In this document: positions 24,717 through 33,284 of the stretch, piece by piece
How the letters are laid out: the number at the start of each line of letters is the position of its first letter
Numbering within the stretch: position 1 is the first letter of the stretch
From: Bacteroidota bacterium
Lineage (GTDB): Bacteria; Bacteroidota; Bacteroidia; Chitinophagales; Chitinophagaceae
Assembly (NCBI GenBank): GCA_013288945.1
Contig: JABDAZ010000021.1
Coordinates: 1 to 52,557 of the forward strand
Length of the DNA: 52,557 nt
Direction of reading: 5' to 3'
Notes under the pieces: model-generated
Databases searched by the model: none
Seen by the model: only the letters and a program-made list of their open reading frames with translations
Told to the model about the DNA's origin: nothing
Program-made: the position numbers and the translations under genes

Positions 24717-26504
24717 ATGAAAAAATTATTATTAACTGCTATTTTATTCAGCGCTTTGTTGAAATCAAAAAGTCAAACTGTTTATTCAAACGAAATAAAA
24801 GAACAAATAAAAAAGGTAGAAAATAATCTTGCCGGCCGAATAATTATTGATGGAAAACCATACAATATTTTGGATAGAATGGCACATTATAATGTGAAAG
24901 GATTAAGCATTGCAATCATTCAAAATCACAAAATGATTTGGGCAAAAGGCTATGGCTTTGCAGATGAAAAACAAAAACGCGCCGTAACAACAGCAACTTT
25001 GTTTAAGCCAGGTTCAATCAGCAAATCATTAAACGCAGTTGGCGTTTTAAAGTTGGCGCAGGATAATAAAGTGGATCTTTATAAAGACATTAATACGTAT
25101 TTAAAATCGTGGCAGTTTCCTTATGATAGTTTATCAAAAGGAAAAAAAATTACGCTCGCAAATTTGCTGAGCCATACTGCTGGATTGTCCGTCTATGGCG
25201 GTTTTCCGGGTTATGACAGTAAAGGGAAAATTCCATCCGTACCACAAATTTTGGATGGCAAAGAACCTGCAAATACGCCGCCGGTAAGATCTTTATTTGA
25301 ACCAGGTTTGCAGTATCAATATTCTGGTGGTGGCATAATAATTTCTCAATTAATTATTACAGATATAACGCATCAACCGTATGAAAAATTTATGTACGAC
25401 AGCGTACTTAAGCCATTTGGAATGATGAATAGTTTTTTTTCTACCGCGCCGCCGGCAAAAGAAAAATTAAATAAAATTGCAACAGGCTATACAAAAGATG
25501 GCACCGAAGTTAAAGCAACATTCAATGTTTATCCTGAACAGGCGCCACTTGGTTTATGGACAAATCCTACTGAACTTTCCAAATACGTTATCGAAACACA
25601 ACTTGCTTATGAAGGTAAATCTTCGAAAGTCTTAAATCAAAAAATGGCGCAATTGCACTTAACGCCATACATTGATAATTCTGCTACAATGGGCGTTTTT
25701 ATTGGTGACAGAAATGGTGAAAAATATTTTTTTCACGATGCTGGCAATGAAGGTTTCCGTGGATTATTTTATGGAAGTGTTGAAGGTGGAAATGGTATTG
25801 TGGTGTTTGTAAATTCGGATGATGGAAATATTATTTTAGAATTATTAAGCAGCGTTGCATCTGTATACAACTGGAAAGGTTTTGATAAACCAGCAACAGT
25901 AAATACAAAACAAATCGATGATACATTAATGCAAAAATATGTTGGCATTTATAATTATGATGGCACCATTGCGGAAGTAACTAAAAAATCGGATGGATTA
26001 TACTATTGGATAGATGGACAGGACGTAAAAATGTATTTTACTTCGGATAAAGATTTTGTAAACATAGAATTTCTTGCAGAAAAATCTTTTATTAATGACA
26101 GTTTGGGAAATGTAATTGGTTATTCGAGAAAAGTAAATGGAAAACAATTTTCACCAGCATTGAAGATTAATAATGTGGATACGATTAATGCAAAAGAAGG
26201 TCAGCTTACTGCATTTGGCTGGCATTTGCTGGAAACAAAAAGATTTGATGCTGCCGTAAAATATTTAACTCGCGCAATTGAACTGCAGCCAAATGATATT
26301 GCTGCAAAATTAAACCTTGCACATGGTTATCTTTTTAAGAACGATTTTGATAAAGCGATACAATTATACAAGGAATATTTGTCTACAAATCCTGCAAACG
26401 AAACGTCATTGAAAGGTTCCATAAAACAGGATTTTGATTTTTTTATAAAGAATGGTTTTGATAAAACACTAATAGATAAAGCCACTGAAATTTTAAAATT
26501 GTAA
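24717..26504 (+). CDS. Secreted serine hydrolase (beta-lactamase/PBP-like) with TPR tail
   Basis: This is a 595-residue exported protein with a signal peptide at 1-20 (cleavage near SKSQ). The class C beta-lactamase-like domain (about 45-400) has the catalytic SISK (Ser 100 to Lys 103), LLSHTAGL at 150-157, YSG at 202-204 and HDAG at 340-343 in place of the third K/HxG motif. A middle segment, KYVGIYNYDGTIAEVTKKSDGLYYW, is the small beta-barrel domain common after such hydrolases. Two or three TPR repeats follow (about 490-565, FDAAVKYLTRAIELQPND and DKAIQLYKEYLSTNP). It may act as an esterase, D-amino-acid peptidase or cell-wall carboxypeptidase; the substrate cannot be read from sequence. 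It is divergent from the membrane regulator. Confidence 0.85.
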   Translation: MKKLLLTAILFSALLKSKSQTVYSNEIKEQIKKVENNLAGRIIIDGKPYNILDRMAHYNVKGLSIAIIQNHKMIWAKGYGFADEKQKRAVTTATLFKPGSISKSLNAVGVLKLAQDNKVDLYKDINTYLKSWQFPYDSLSKGKKITLANLLSHTAGLSVYGGFPGYDSKGKIPSVPQILDGKEPANTPPVRSLFEPGLQYQYSGGGIIISQLIITDITHQPYEKFMYDSVLKPFGMMNSFFSTAPPAKEKLNKIATGYTKDGTEVKATFNVYPEQAPLGLWTNPTELSKYVIETQLAYEGKSSKVLNQKMAQLHLTPYIDNSATMGVFIGDRNGEKYFFHDAGNEGFRGLFYGSVEGGNGIVVFVNSDDGNIILELLSSVASVYNWKGFDKPATVNTKQIDDTLMQKYVGIYNYDGTIAEVTKKSDGLYYWIDGQDVKMYFTSDKDFVNIEFLAEKSFINDSLGNVIGYSRKVNGKQFSPALKINNVDTINAKEGQLTAFGWHLLETKRFDAAVKYLTRAIELQPNDIAAKLNLAHGYLFKNDFDKAIQLYKEYLSTNPANETSLKGSIKQDFDFFIKNGFDKTLIDKATEILKL

Positions 26505-26573
26505 TGTATTAATACGGATTTATTAAGTTATTCCACGAAAATTTCTAAAAAAAGAAAGAATAAAAATCAATTT

Positions 26574-26603
26574 TTGAAACTTTACAATTAAACCTCATAT
26601 TTG
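26574..26603 (+). promoter_or_regulatory. Promoter of the M81 peptidase gene
   Basis: TTG at 26574-26576 is followed by 19 bases and CATATTTG (26596-26603), one mismatch from TAnnTTTG. The 18-bp operator begins 2 bases later, the same arrangement as at susC. Confidence 0.55.
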
Positions 26604-26605
26604 TG

Positions 26606-26623
26606 TACCAGTATGAACTGGTA
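26606..26623. promoter_or_regulatory. Operator site 1 of the glycan locus, upstream of the M81 gene
   Basis: TACCAGTATGAACTGGTA is a 7+7 perfect inverted repeat with a 4-base centre, two changes from the ideal palindrome TACCAGTATATACTGGTA. Related copies lie at 28485, 50666 and 51858. It would cover the transcription start and so repress when bound. The likely ligand is the GntR protein encoded at 50774. Confidence 0.8.
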
Positions 26624-26661
26624 TAAAACCGGTTCGGTTTATCACGAATAATATTTTCAGG

Positions 26662-28218
26662 ATGAGGTTTATTATTTTTTTTGCAGGTTTATTATGCATG
26701 AATTTTATTGGCGTAAAACCGCTTATTAATAAAAATAATAAACAACTTCCGCGTATTGCAATCGCTGGCATTGCAATAGAATCAAGCATATTTTCTCCTG
26801 CAAGAACGAATGAAGAAGCTTTTCACGCAAAATATGGAGTTCAGGCTTTTTCTTCTTATCCATTTCTATCGATTGATTCTCCTTTGTATAATCGTGCAAC
26901 GTGGTTTCCAACTGTTGTCGCGCGTTCATTGCCTGGTGGGATTGTAACAAAAGAAGCTTATGAATCGCTTGTTGGAAAAACGCTGGATTCATTAAAACAA
27001 CACCTTCCCTATGATGGTGTTTACCTGGATATTCATGGCGCAATGAGCGTTGAAGGAATGGAAGATCCGGAAGCGGATTATATTGAACGCATAAGGAAAG
27101 TTGTTGGAAAAAATACGCTGATTTCTACTTCAATGGATTTGCATGGAAATGTTTCATTGCGCCTTGCAAAAAATTGCGATCTCATTACATGCTACCGCAA
27201 AGCGCCACATGAAGATGCGCTGGAAACAAAACAGCGTGCCATAACAGAATTATTGTCGCGCCTTGAAACTGGCAAAGGCAAGCCGCCTTATAAAGCTTAT
27301 ATTAATATACCCATTTTATTGCCTGGTGAAAAAACGAGCACACGCCTTGAACCTGCAAAAAGTGTATACGCTGCAGTTGCGCCCGCCGCAATGCAGGATG
27401 GTATTGTTGATGCATCTATTTGGGTTGGTTACGCATGGGCAGATGAAGCGCGGAACCACGCTGCAGTAATGGTTACCGGCGATGATAAAAATAAAGTTAT
27501 TAATACAGCAGAGCAATTGGCAAAACGCTTTTGGGATGCGCGTTTTGGGTTTTCATTTGTTGCGCCCGCGGCGAGTTTGGATGTTTGCCTCGATAGCGCG
27601 CTTGCAAGTAATAAGCGTCCTTATTTCATAAGTGATTGCGGTGATAATCCAACGGCTGGCGCGTCTGGCGACGTAACTTGGACATTAACACAATTATCAA
27701 AAAGAAAAGAATTTTCTGAAAATGGCCCGTCATTAATATACGCTTCTATTCCCGGTCCGGAATTGGTTGAACAGGCTATTGCTGCCGGAGTAAATGGACA
27801 TGTTGATGGATATGCTGGCGCAAAAGTCGATCACCGTTTTGCGGGGCCGGTACATATTTCCGGAACGGTTCAATCTATTTTGAAAGGCGATAAAGAAGCC
27901 GTAGCAGAAGTAGTTATAAAAATGGGTTCTATACAAATTATTGTAACAAAAAAACGCAAAGCTTACCGAACCGAAGGCGATTTTACCAAGCTTGGCTTAA
28001 ACCCGCGCAAGGCTGATATTGTAATTGTAAAATTGGGATACCTCGATCCTGAATTGTATGCCATGCGTGCAGAATGGATGCTTGCATTAACGCCTGGCGG
28101 CGCAGATCAGGATTTGGAAAAACTGACCTTTAAAAAAATAAACCGCCCAATGTTTCCTTTTGATAAAAATATGAAAGCGCCTGATTTGTCTGCAAAGCTG
28201 GTTCCTTTATCTGATTAA
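26662..28218 (+). CDS. M81-family metallopeptidase (microcystinase C/MlrC-like), secreted
   Basis: This 518-residue protein starts with a hydrophobic segment (FIIFFAGLLCMNFIGV) that should act as a signal or anchor. The body matches the M81 (MlrC) family: IAGIAIESSIFSPART at the start of the catalytic half, LPYDGVYLDIHGAMSVEGMEDPEAD with the Asp-x-His metal ligands, STSMDLHGNVS, and CYRKAPHEDALETKQRA. The C-terminal half includes SDCGDNPTAGASGDVTWTL and LGYLDPELYAMRAEWMLALTPGGADQDLE. MlrC cleaves linearized microcystin, but most homologues have other, unknown amide substrates. The promoter carries the same operator as susC, so it belongs to the glycan locus. It may trim peptide from a glycopeptide; that is inference. 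Confidence 0.87.
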   Translation: MRFIIFFAGLLCMNFIGVKPLINKNNKQLPRIAIAGIAIESSIFSPARTNEEAFHAKYGVQAFSSYPFLSIDSPLYNRATWFPTVVARSLPGGIVTKEAYESLVGKTLDSLKQHLPYDGVYLDIHGAMSVEGMEDPEADYIERIRKVVGKNTLISTSMDLHGNVSLRLAKNCDLITCYRKAPHEDALETKQRAITELLSRLETGKGKPPYKAYINIPILLPGEKTSTRLEPAKSVYAAVAPAAMQDGIVDASIWVGYAWADEARNHAAVMVTGDDKNKVINTAEQLAKRFWDARFGFSFVAPAASLDVCLDSALASNKRPYFISDCGDNPTAGASGDVTWTLTQLSKRKEFSENGPSLIYASIPGPELVEQAIAAGVNGHVDGYAGAKVDHRFAGPVHISGTVQSILKGDKEAVAEVVIKMGSIQIIVTKKRKAYRTEGDFTKLGLNPRKADIVIVKLGYLDPELYAMRAEWMLALTPGGADQDLEKLTFKKINRPMFPFDKNMKAPDLSAKLVPLSD

Positions 28219-28325
28219 TGTCATTAATAATTTTTTAAAAGGCATTATTAATAACTGATTTTTAAAACAACGCACGCAGGCAACTGCACTTTGTAAATGA
28301 TTTATAGTTTGAGCAATTAAAAACG

Positions 28326-28351
28326 GGGGCAATTTCTATTGCCCCTTCACT
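28326..28351 (+). terminator. Intrinsic terminator of the M81 gene
   Basis: GGGGCAAT, loop TTCT and ATTGCCCC form a perfect 8-bp GC-rich stem (28326-28345), followed shortly by a run of six T. It separates the M81 transcript from susC, so the two are independently transcribed under the same kind of operator. Confidence 0.8.
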
Positions 28352-28451
28352 TTTTTATGGCGCGGCAAAAATGATTTCAATCATTAATTCACGCAAAAAA
28401 TCACCAGTTTATTTTAATAAAAAACATCGTTTGCCTATTAATAAAAAATTT

Positions 28452-28482
28452 TTGCGGAAATAAAAAAATGTAATTAATATTG
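28452..28482 (+). promoter_or_regulatory. Promoter of susC
   Basis: TTG (28452-28454), 20 bases, then TAATATTG (28475-28482), one mismatch from TAnnTTTG. The operator begins 2 bases downstream. Confidence 0.55.
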
Positions 28483-28484
28483 TG

Positions 28485-28502
28485 TACCAGTTTATACCGG
28501 TA
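28485..28502. promoter_or_regulatory. Operator site 2 of the glycan locus, upstream of susC
   Basis: TACCAGTTTATACCGGTA matches the ideal palindrome at 16 of 18 positions. Both this site and site 1 are preceded by TTGTG and followed by TAA. It overlaps the expected transcription start of susC. Confidence 0.8.
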
Positions 28503-28566
28503 TAAATATCATCTTATTTTATTATTGCTTAAAGTAACCATTCAGTAAATTCCAAAACGATTAATT

Positions 28567-31551
28567 ATGCCAATGGAAAAATTGATTAAAAGAAGTTGTC
28601 TGCTATTTCTTCTTTCTTTTTTAACCTGTGCCGTTTTTTCTCAGAGCACAACAATTACGGGTAAAGTAACCGACGACAAAGGAACGCCGTTGCAAGGCGC
28701 AACCGTTACAGCAAAAGGCGGAGCCGCAAGGGGAACCACAACTGCTGCCGACGGAACTTACAAACTTGCAGTAGGCCCGAAAGTAAAAAGTATAACCATC
28801 AGTTCTGTTGGTTATGCAGAACAGGAAATAGCGCTGAAAGGCCAGACTGCCATCGACGTTTCATTAGTTATCGATTCCAGATCACTCAATGATGTTGTGG
28901 TTATTGGTTATGGTACTGCAAGAAAAAAAGATGTTACGGGCGCAGTGGCAAATGTTACTTCCAAAGATTTTAATATTGGTGTTATTAATAACCCGCTTCA
29001 GCAAATCCAGGGCAAGGTTGCCGGTTTGGTAATTACACAACCAGGCGGCGATCCAAATGCAAACCTGATCATTCGTTTGCGTGGGCAAACTTCTTTAAGC
29101 GGTGGCCAGTCGCCACTTATTGTGCTTGATGGAATTCCTTTGGATGATATTACTCAACTAAGCAGCATCCCACCGGGAGATATTTCTTCTTATGATGTTT
29201 TGAAAGACGTTTCTGCAACGGCCATTTATGGTTCACGCGGTGCAAATGGCGTTATTATTATTAATACAAAACATGGAAGTGCCGGCAAAGCAAAAGTTGA
29301 ATACAGTGGTTATGTTGCTACAGATAAACTTTCAAAAGAATTTGATTTATTATCAGCCAGCGAATGGCGCACTGCAGTAAAAAATATTCCTGGAATTACA
29401 CAATCAACGATTGATGGTTTAGATAAAGGCGCAAATACAGATTGGTTGAAAGCCATTACCCGCCGGGCTTACACGCAAACACACGATATCGCAGTTTCTG
29501 GTGGAACGGGAAGTTTTAATTACCGCGCTTCGTTGAATTATTCAAATCAACAAGGCATTGTAATCAATTCTGGTAAAGAACAAATCGGGCTTCGTTTTAA
29601 TGCACAACAAAAAGCATTAAACGATAAACTGGTTATCCAGGTTTCATTAAGTTCTACAGAAAATAACAGGAAATATACCGACTACAATATTTTCGATTAT
29701 GTAAATACAACGCCGCCAACTTACCCGGTTTATAATCCGGATGGAACTTACTATGGCTATTATGATTTTGATCAGCAAAATCCTGTTGCCCAACAAATGC
29801 TCGAAACAAATACGGGTAAAGAAACGCTTACATTAATGTATGCAAAAGTGGATTATGAAATTGTTCCCGGATTAAAATTGGGAACAACTGGATCGATTTC
29901 AAACTATAATTTACATTCAGAATATTTTCAGCCAACATTACCTGGCGTTGGAAACCTTAATAATGCAAGCCAGACAAGCGCTGATAAAGATTCAAAAAAA
30001 GGCGACATCCATATTAATTACACGCACGATTTTGGAAAAAGCAATATCAGCGCAACAGGCGTTTATGAGTATAATAATTTTATTACTGATAACTTTAATG
30101 CCAATGGCCAGAATTATTTGCTTGCATCTGAAACCGATAATAATTTAGGCGGAGGCAATCCGGCTTTAAACAGTATCAGTTCTTACAAAGACAATTATAA
30201 AATCATTTCTTTTCTTGCAAGGGTGGCTTATAATTATGATACAAAATATTATGTAACGCTTTCTGCAAGGCGTGATGGTTCTTCAAAATTTGGTACTGAT
30301 AACAGGTGGGCAAACTTTCCTTCTGCTTCAGTTGCCTGGCGCCTCACAAGAGAAAAATTTCTTAGCCATGTTTCATGGTTAAATGAATTGAAACTGAACG
30401 CAGGTATTGGCGTTGTGGGAAACCAGGATGCAATTACTCCTTATAATACATTATTAACGCTTGGTGGTTCGGGCCGTTATTTTGACCCGACAAGTTCAAC
30501 TTATATGTATCCGCAATCATATACTCCAAATCAAAATGCCAATCCTAATTTGAAATGGGAAGAAAGGCATGGTGAAAATATCGGGGTAAATTTTGCCATG
30601 TTCAACAGCAGGTTCTCTGGAAACATTAATGTGTTTAATGATAAAACAACAAACTTATTGTTTAACTATAATGTTCCGGTGCCTCCGTTTTTCTACGGAA
30701 CAATTCTTGCCAACGTGGGCAGCTTAACCAACAAAGGCGTAGAGTTACAATTGAATGCTGATGTAGTTAAGAAAGAAAATTTCTCATGGTCAATTGGTGG
30801 ACAGCTTACAACAGTGCATACGAGGATAACAAGCCTTGCAGGTTCTTATGATGGCTATAGCATTTCAACAGATCAGGTGCCTGTTGGTATTGCAGAAGGC
30901 CGCGGTTATGCAAGCAACAATATTACTTTCCTTAAAGTTGGTTATTCTCCTTATGTATTTTATTTACCAAGATTTGCAGGCTTGAGCAAAACAGTTGATC
31001 CGGGCACAAACAGCAACCAGCTTTATTATGCAGCTGACGGATCTAAAGTGGCTGATATTACTGCTGCAAAAAGTTATTATACTGATCCAACGCCTAAATT
31101 TACTTACGGTTTTTATAATACGTTCACTTATAAAAATTGGGGATTGAATGTTTTTTTCCGCGGAGTTTACGGACAAAAAATATTTAATGATTTCCGTTCT
31201 ATCGTTGATAATATTTCAAGGCTTCCGGGAAACAACGTAACTAAAGAAGCATTAACAAACGGAATTATCGGTTCACAAACACCATCTGATTTGTGGCTTG
31301 AAAAAGCATCTTACTTACGACTTGATAATGCAACTTTATCTTACAATTTCAAACATATAAAAGGAATTGAAAGCCTGCGTGTGTATGCAACCGGCAGCAA
31401 CTTGTTTGTGATAACGCCTTATAAAGGAATTGATCCTGAAATAAGAAATGGCGACAGCAACCAGGCATATATTGATACCAATGTTTATGGCGATGCTTTT
31501 TATCCAAGAAGCAGAACGTATACCGTTGGTGTAAACCTGACTTTCAATTAA
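28567..31551 (+). CDS. susC: SusC/RagA-family TonB-linked outer-membrane transporter
   Basis: This is a 994-residue outer-membrane oligosaccharide importer. A signal peptide (LLFLLSFLTCAVFSQ) is followed by a carboxypeptidase-regulatory-like domain (about 28-105, TITGKVTDDKGTPLQGATV), and then the conserved VVVIGYGTARKKDVTGAV linker. The plug domain contains GKVAGLVITQPGG, LIVLDGIPLDDI and SATAIYGSRGANGVIIINTK (residues 215-234). A 22-stranded barrel occupies the remainder, ending VGVNLTFN. ATG codons at 28567 and 28573 are both possible. With SusD 34 bases downstream it forms the canonical glycan-uptake pair. Its promoter carries operator site 2. Confidence 0.96.
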   Translation: MPMEKLIKRSCLLFLLSFLTCAVFSQSTTITGKVTDDKGTPLQGATVTAKGGAARGTTTAADGTYKLAVGPKVKSITISSVGYAEQEIALKGQTAIDVSLVIDSRSLNDVVVIGYGTARKKDVTGAVANVTSKDFNIGVINNPLQQIQGKVAGLVITQPGGDPNANLIIRLRGQTSLSGGQSPLIVLDGIPLDDITQLSSIPPGDISSYDVLKDVSATAIYGSRGANGVIIINTKHGSAGKAKVEYSGYVATDKLSKEFDLLSASEWRTAVKNIPGITQSTIDGLDKGANTDWLKAITRRAYTQTHDIAVSGGTGSFNYRASLNYSNQQGIVINSGKEQIGLRFNAQQKALNDKLVIQVSLSSTENNRKYTDYNIFDYVNTTPPTYPVYNPDGTYYGYYDFDQQNPVAQQMLETNTGKETLTLMYAKVDYEIVPGLKLGTTGSISNYNLHSEYFQPTLPGVGNLNNASQTSADKDSKKGDIHINYTHDFGKSNISATGVYEYNNFITDNFNANGQNYLLASETDNNLGGGNPALNSISSYKDNYKIISFLARVAYNYDTKYYVTLSARRDGSSKFGTDNRWANFPSASVAWRLTREKFLSHVSWLNELKLNAGIGVVGNQDAITPYNTLLTLGGSGRYFDPTSSTYMYPQSYTPNQNANPNLKWEERHGENIGVNFAMFNSRFSGNINVFNDKTTNLLFNYNVPVPPFFYGTILANVGSLTNKGVELQLNADVVKKENFSWSIGGQLTTVHTRITSLAGSYDGYSISTDQVPVGIAEGRGYASNNITFLKVGYSPYVFYLPRFAGLSKTVDPGTNSNQLYYAADGSKVADITAAKSYYTDPTPKFTYGFYNTFTYKNWGLNVFFRGVYGQKIFNDFRSIVDNISRLPGNNVTKEALTNGIIGSQTPSDLWLEKASYLRLDNATLSYNFKHIKGIESLRVYATGSNLFVITPYKGIDPEIRNGDSNQAYIDTNVYGDAFYPRSRTYTVGVNLTFN

Positions 31552-31585
31552 CAGCCCTTCTTTTAATTAATAAAATTCTATCGAT

Positions 31586-33217
31586 ATGTTACCATCAAAA
31601 TATAAAATTACAAAACTGGCTTTGCTGTTTGTTCTTGGCCTTTTTTCCTGTACCAAACTTGATACAAAAGTGTACAGTGTAGTTACAAATGAAAATTTCT
31701 GGCAAACGCCTGATCAAATTGCAGCAGGTATTGCGCCTGCATATGCACAGCTTACCGGCATTCCGGATGGCAATGTGTTTAGCCTTAATGAAGGATCTTC
31801 TGATGAAATGGTGGTGCCTGCAAGAGGTGCCGACTGGCTTGGAACCGGCGACTGGATTCAATTGTGGGAACATACCTACACTTCTGAAACACCGGAAGTT
31901 GTTGGTGCGTGGACAGATTTGTATGGCGGCATTGGTAAAATTAATTTCATATTAAGCATCGTTGATAACATCAGCCCGGCGCCAACCAACATTCAAAATA
32001 TAGATGCAGAATTAAAAACATTGCGTGCATTATATTATTATTGGGCGATGGATTTGTACGGAAATGTTCCGTTGGTTACTGATTTTAAAACCAATCCAAA
32101 TACAGTTACAAACAGTACAACACAACAGGTTTTTACTTTTATTGAATCTGAATTAAAAGCAAATATTGATTTGGTTTCGTCTGATGTAAGTGGTGCAACT
32201 TATGGCCGCGTTACAAAATGGATGGCTTTCAGTTTGATGGCTAAATTATATTTGAATGCAGAAACATACACTGGTACTGCACGCTGGAGCGATGCAATGG
32301 CTGCATGTGATTCTGTTATTAATTCTGGTAAATACAGTTTGCAAACAAATTATTTCGACAACTTTTCTCAGACAAATGATAACTCTGTAGAAAATATTTT
32401 TGTTGTGCCTTATGATAATATTAATATCGGCGGCAACAACAGGCAAACACAAACTCTGCATTATCAAAGCAATTTAAATTTTCAGTTAACCAGTTCTCCG
32501 TGGAATGGTTATTGCACCAATGCAGAATTTTATAGTCATTATGATACAACATCTGTTTACACTGTAAAAGGACAAAATACATACAGAAGTTTTCTTGATG
32601 CGCGCACAGGGCAGTTCTTAATCGGACAGCAATACAATGTTCCTTACACGTATCCGCCAAGCACAAACGTATTGTATTCAAGTACTGATCCTTCTTTAAA
32701 AATTTTAGATGCGCAAACTGGTAAGCCTTTAAATTTTTATCCAAACGTTACAGAAATCAGTAACCCGACAGATACATTTCGCACGGCTGGTTTAAGAAAT
32801 ATTAAATACTTTCCAAACCCCGGCACTTTTACAAACATGAATAATGATATCGCTATTTTTCGGTTGGCTGATATTTTCTTAATGCGCGCAGAATGTGCAT
32901 TGCGTCTTGGTTCTGCAGGTGCAATGGATCTTGCGTACGTTAATCAAATCCGCGAGCGCGCTTATGGTGGCGATGCATCGCATGATTGGACAATGGGCGA
33001 TCTTACATTAACGAATGTTTTTAATGAAAGAGCAAGGGAACTTGCATGGGAAAATTTCCGCAGGCAGGATTGCATCCGCTTTGGAACTTTTGGCAATGCA
33101 AGAACGCCAAATAAAGGCGTTGATCCAGATACACATTTACAAATATTTCCAATTCCATTGGCGCAATACCAGGCAAATTCTAATTTGAAACAGAACCCTG
33201 GTTATCCTTCTTTTTAA
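31586..33217 (+). CDS. susD: SusD/RagB-family surface glycan-binding lipoprotein
   Basis: This 543-residue lipoprotein has a signal peptide ending in LFSC (Cys 22). The SusD fold is shown by NFWQTPDQIAAGIAPAYAQL, the TPR-like segment IDAELKTLRALYYYWAMDLYGNVPLV, YGRVTKWMAFSLMAKLYLNAE, and the C-terminal DIFLMRAECALRLG and NERARELAWENFRRQDCIRFG. It caps the SusC barrel and delivers bound oligosaccharide. The spacing to susC and the family pairing leave little doubt; ligand specificity cannot be read from sequence. Confidence 0.96.
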   Translation: MLPSKYKITKLALLFVLGLFSCTKLDTKVYSVVTNENFWQTPDQIAAGIAPAYAQLTGIPDGNVFSLNEGSSDEMVVPARGADWLGTGDWIQLWEHTYTSETPEVVGAWTDLYGGIGKINFILSIVDNISPAPTNIQNIDAELKTLRALYYYWAMDLYGNVPLVTDFKTNPNTVTNSTTQQVFTFIESELKANIDLVSSDVSGATYGRVTKWMAFSLMAKLYLNAETYTGTARWSDAMAACDSVINSGKYSLQTNYFDNFSQTNDNSVENIFVVPYDNINIGGNNRQTQTLHYQSNLNFQLTSSPWNGYCTNAEFYSHYDTTSVYTVKGQNTYRSFLDARTGQFLIGQQYNVPYTYPPSTNVLYSSTDPSLKILDAQTGKPLNFYPNVTEISNPTDTFRTAGLRNIKYFPNPGTFTNMNNDIAIFRLADIFLMRAECALRLGSAGAMDLAYVNQIRERAYGGDASHDWTMGDLTLTNVFNERARELAWENFRRQDCIRFGTFGNARTPNKGVDPDTHLQIFPIPLAQYQANSNLKQNPGYPSF

Positions 33218-33235
33218 TTTTTATAAGTTTTTATA

Positions 33236-33274
33236 AAATATGCATTATCATACATTGTGTGATAATGCATATTT
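33236..33274 (+). terminator. Long perfect hairpin between susD and the next gene
   Basis: Bases 33236-33250 and 33260-33274 are exact reverse complements (15-bp stem, 9-base loop, core TGCATTATCA/TGATAATGCA). The left arm begins with A and the right arm ends in T, like a weak intrinsic terminator. It probably attenuates or stabilises the susCD message and reduces expression of the downstream genes. It spans an ATG at 33240, which argues against that codon as the next gene's start. Confidence 0.6.
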
Positions 33275-33284
33275 ATTTTATAAG

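Larger units (their letters stand above)
28219..28566. other. Intergenic region between the M81 gene and susC
   Basis: The 348 bases hold a strong intrinsic terminator (28326-28351), the susC promoter (28452-28482) and an operator (28485-28502). The rest is AT-rich leader sequence, with a 64-base stretch between operator and susC start. No gene is seen. Confidence 0.75.

Noticed and set aside
26626-26640. AAACCG-GTT-CGGTTT inverted repeat next to operator site 1
   Set aside because: Short, found only here and directly between operator and gene start; it may be a leader hairpin, but nothing supports a function.
33240-33284. Earlier ATG for the first giant lipoprotein
   Set aside because: It would put 15 polar residues before the signal peptide and lies inside the stem of the 33236-33274 hairpin; the ATG at 33285 gives a normal lipoprotein signal.
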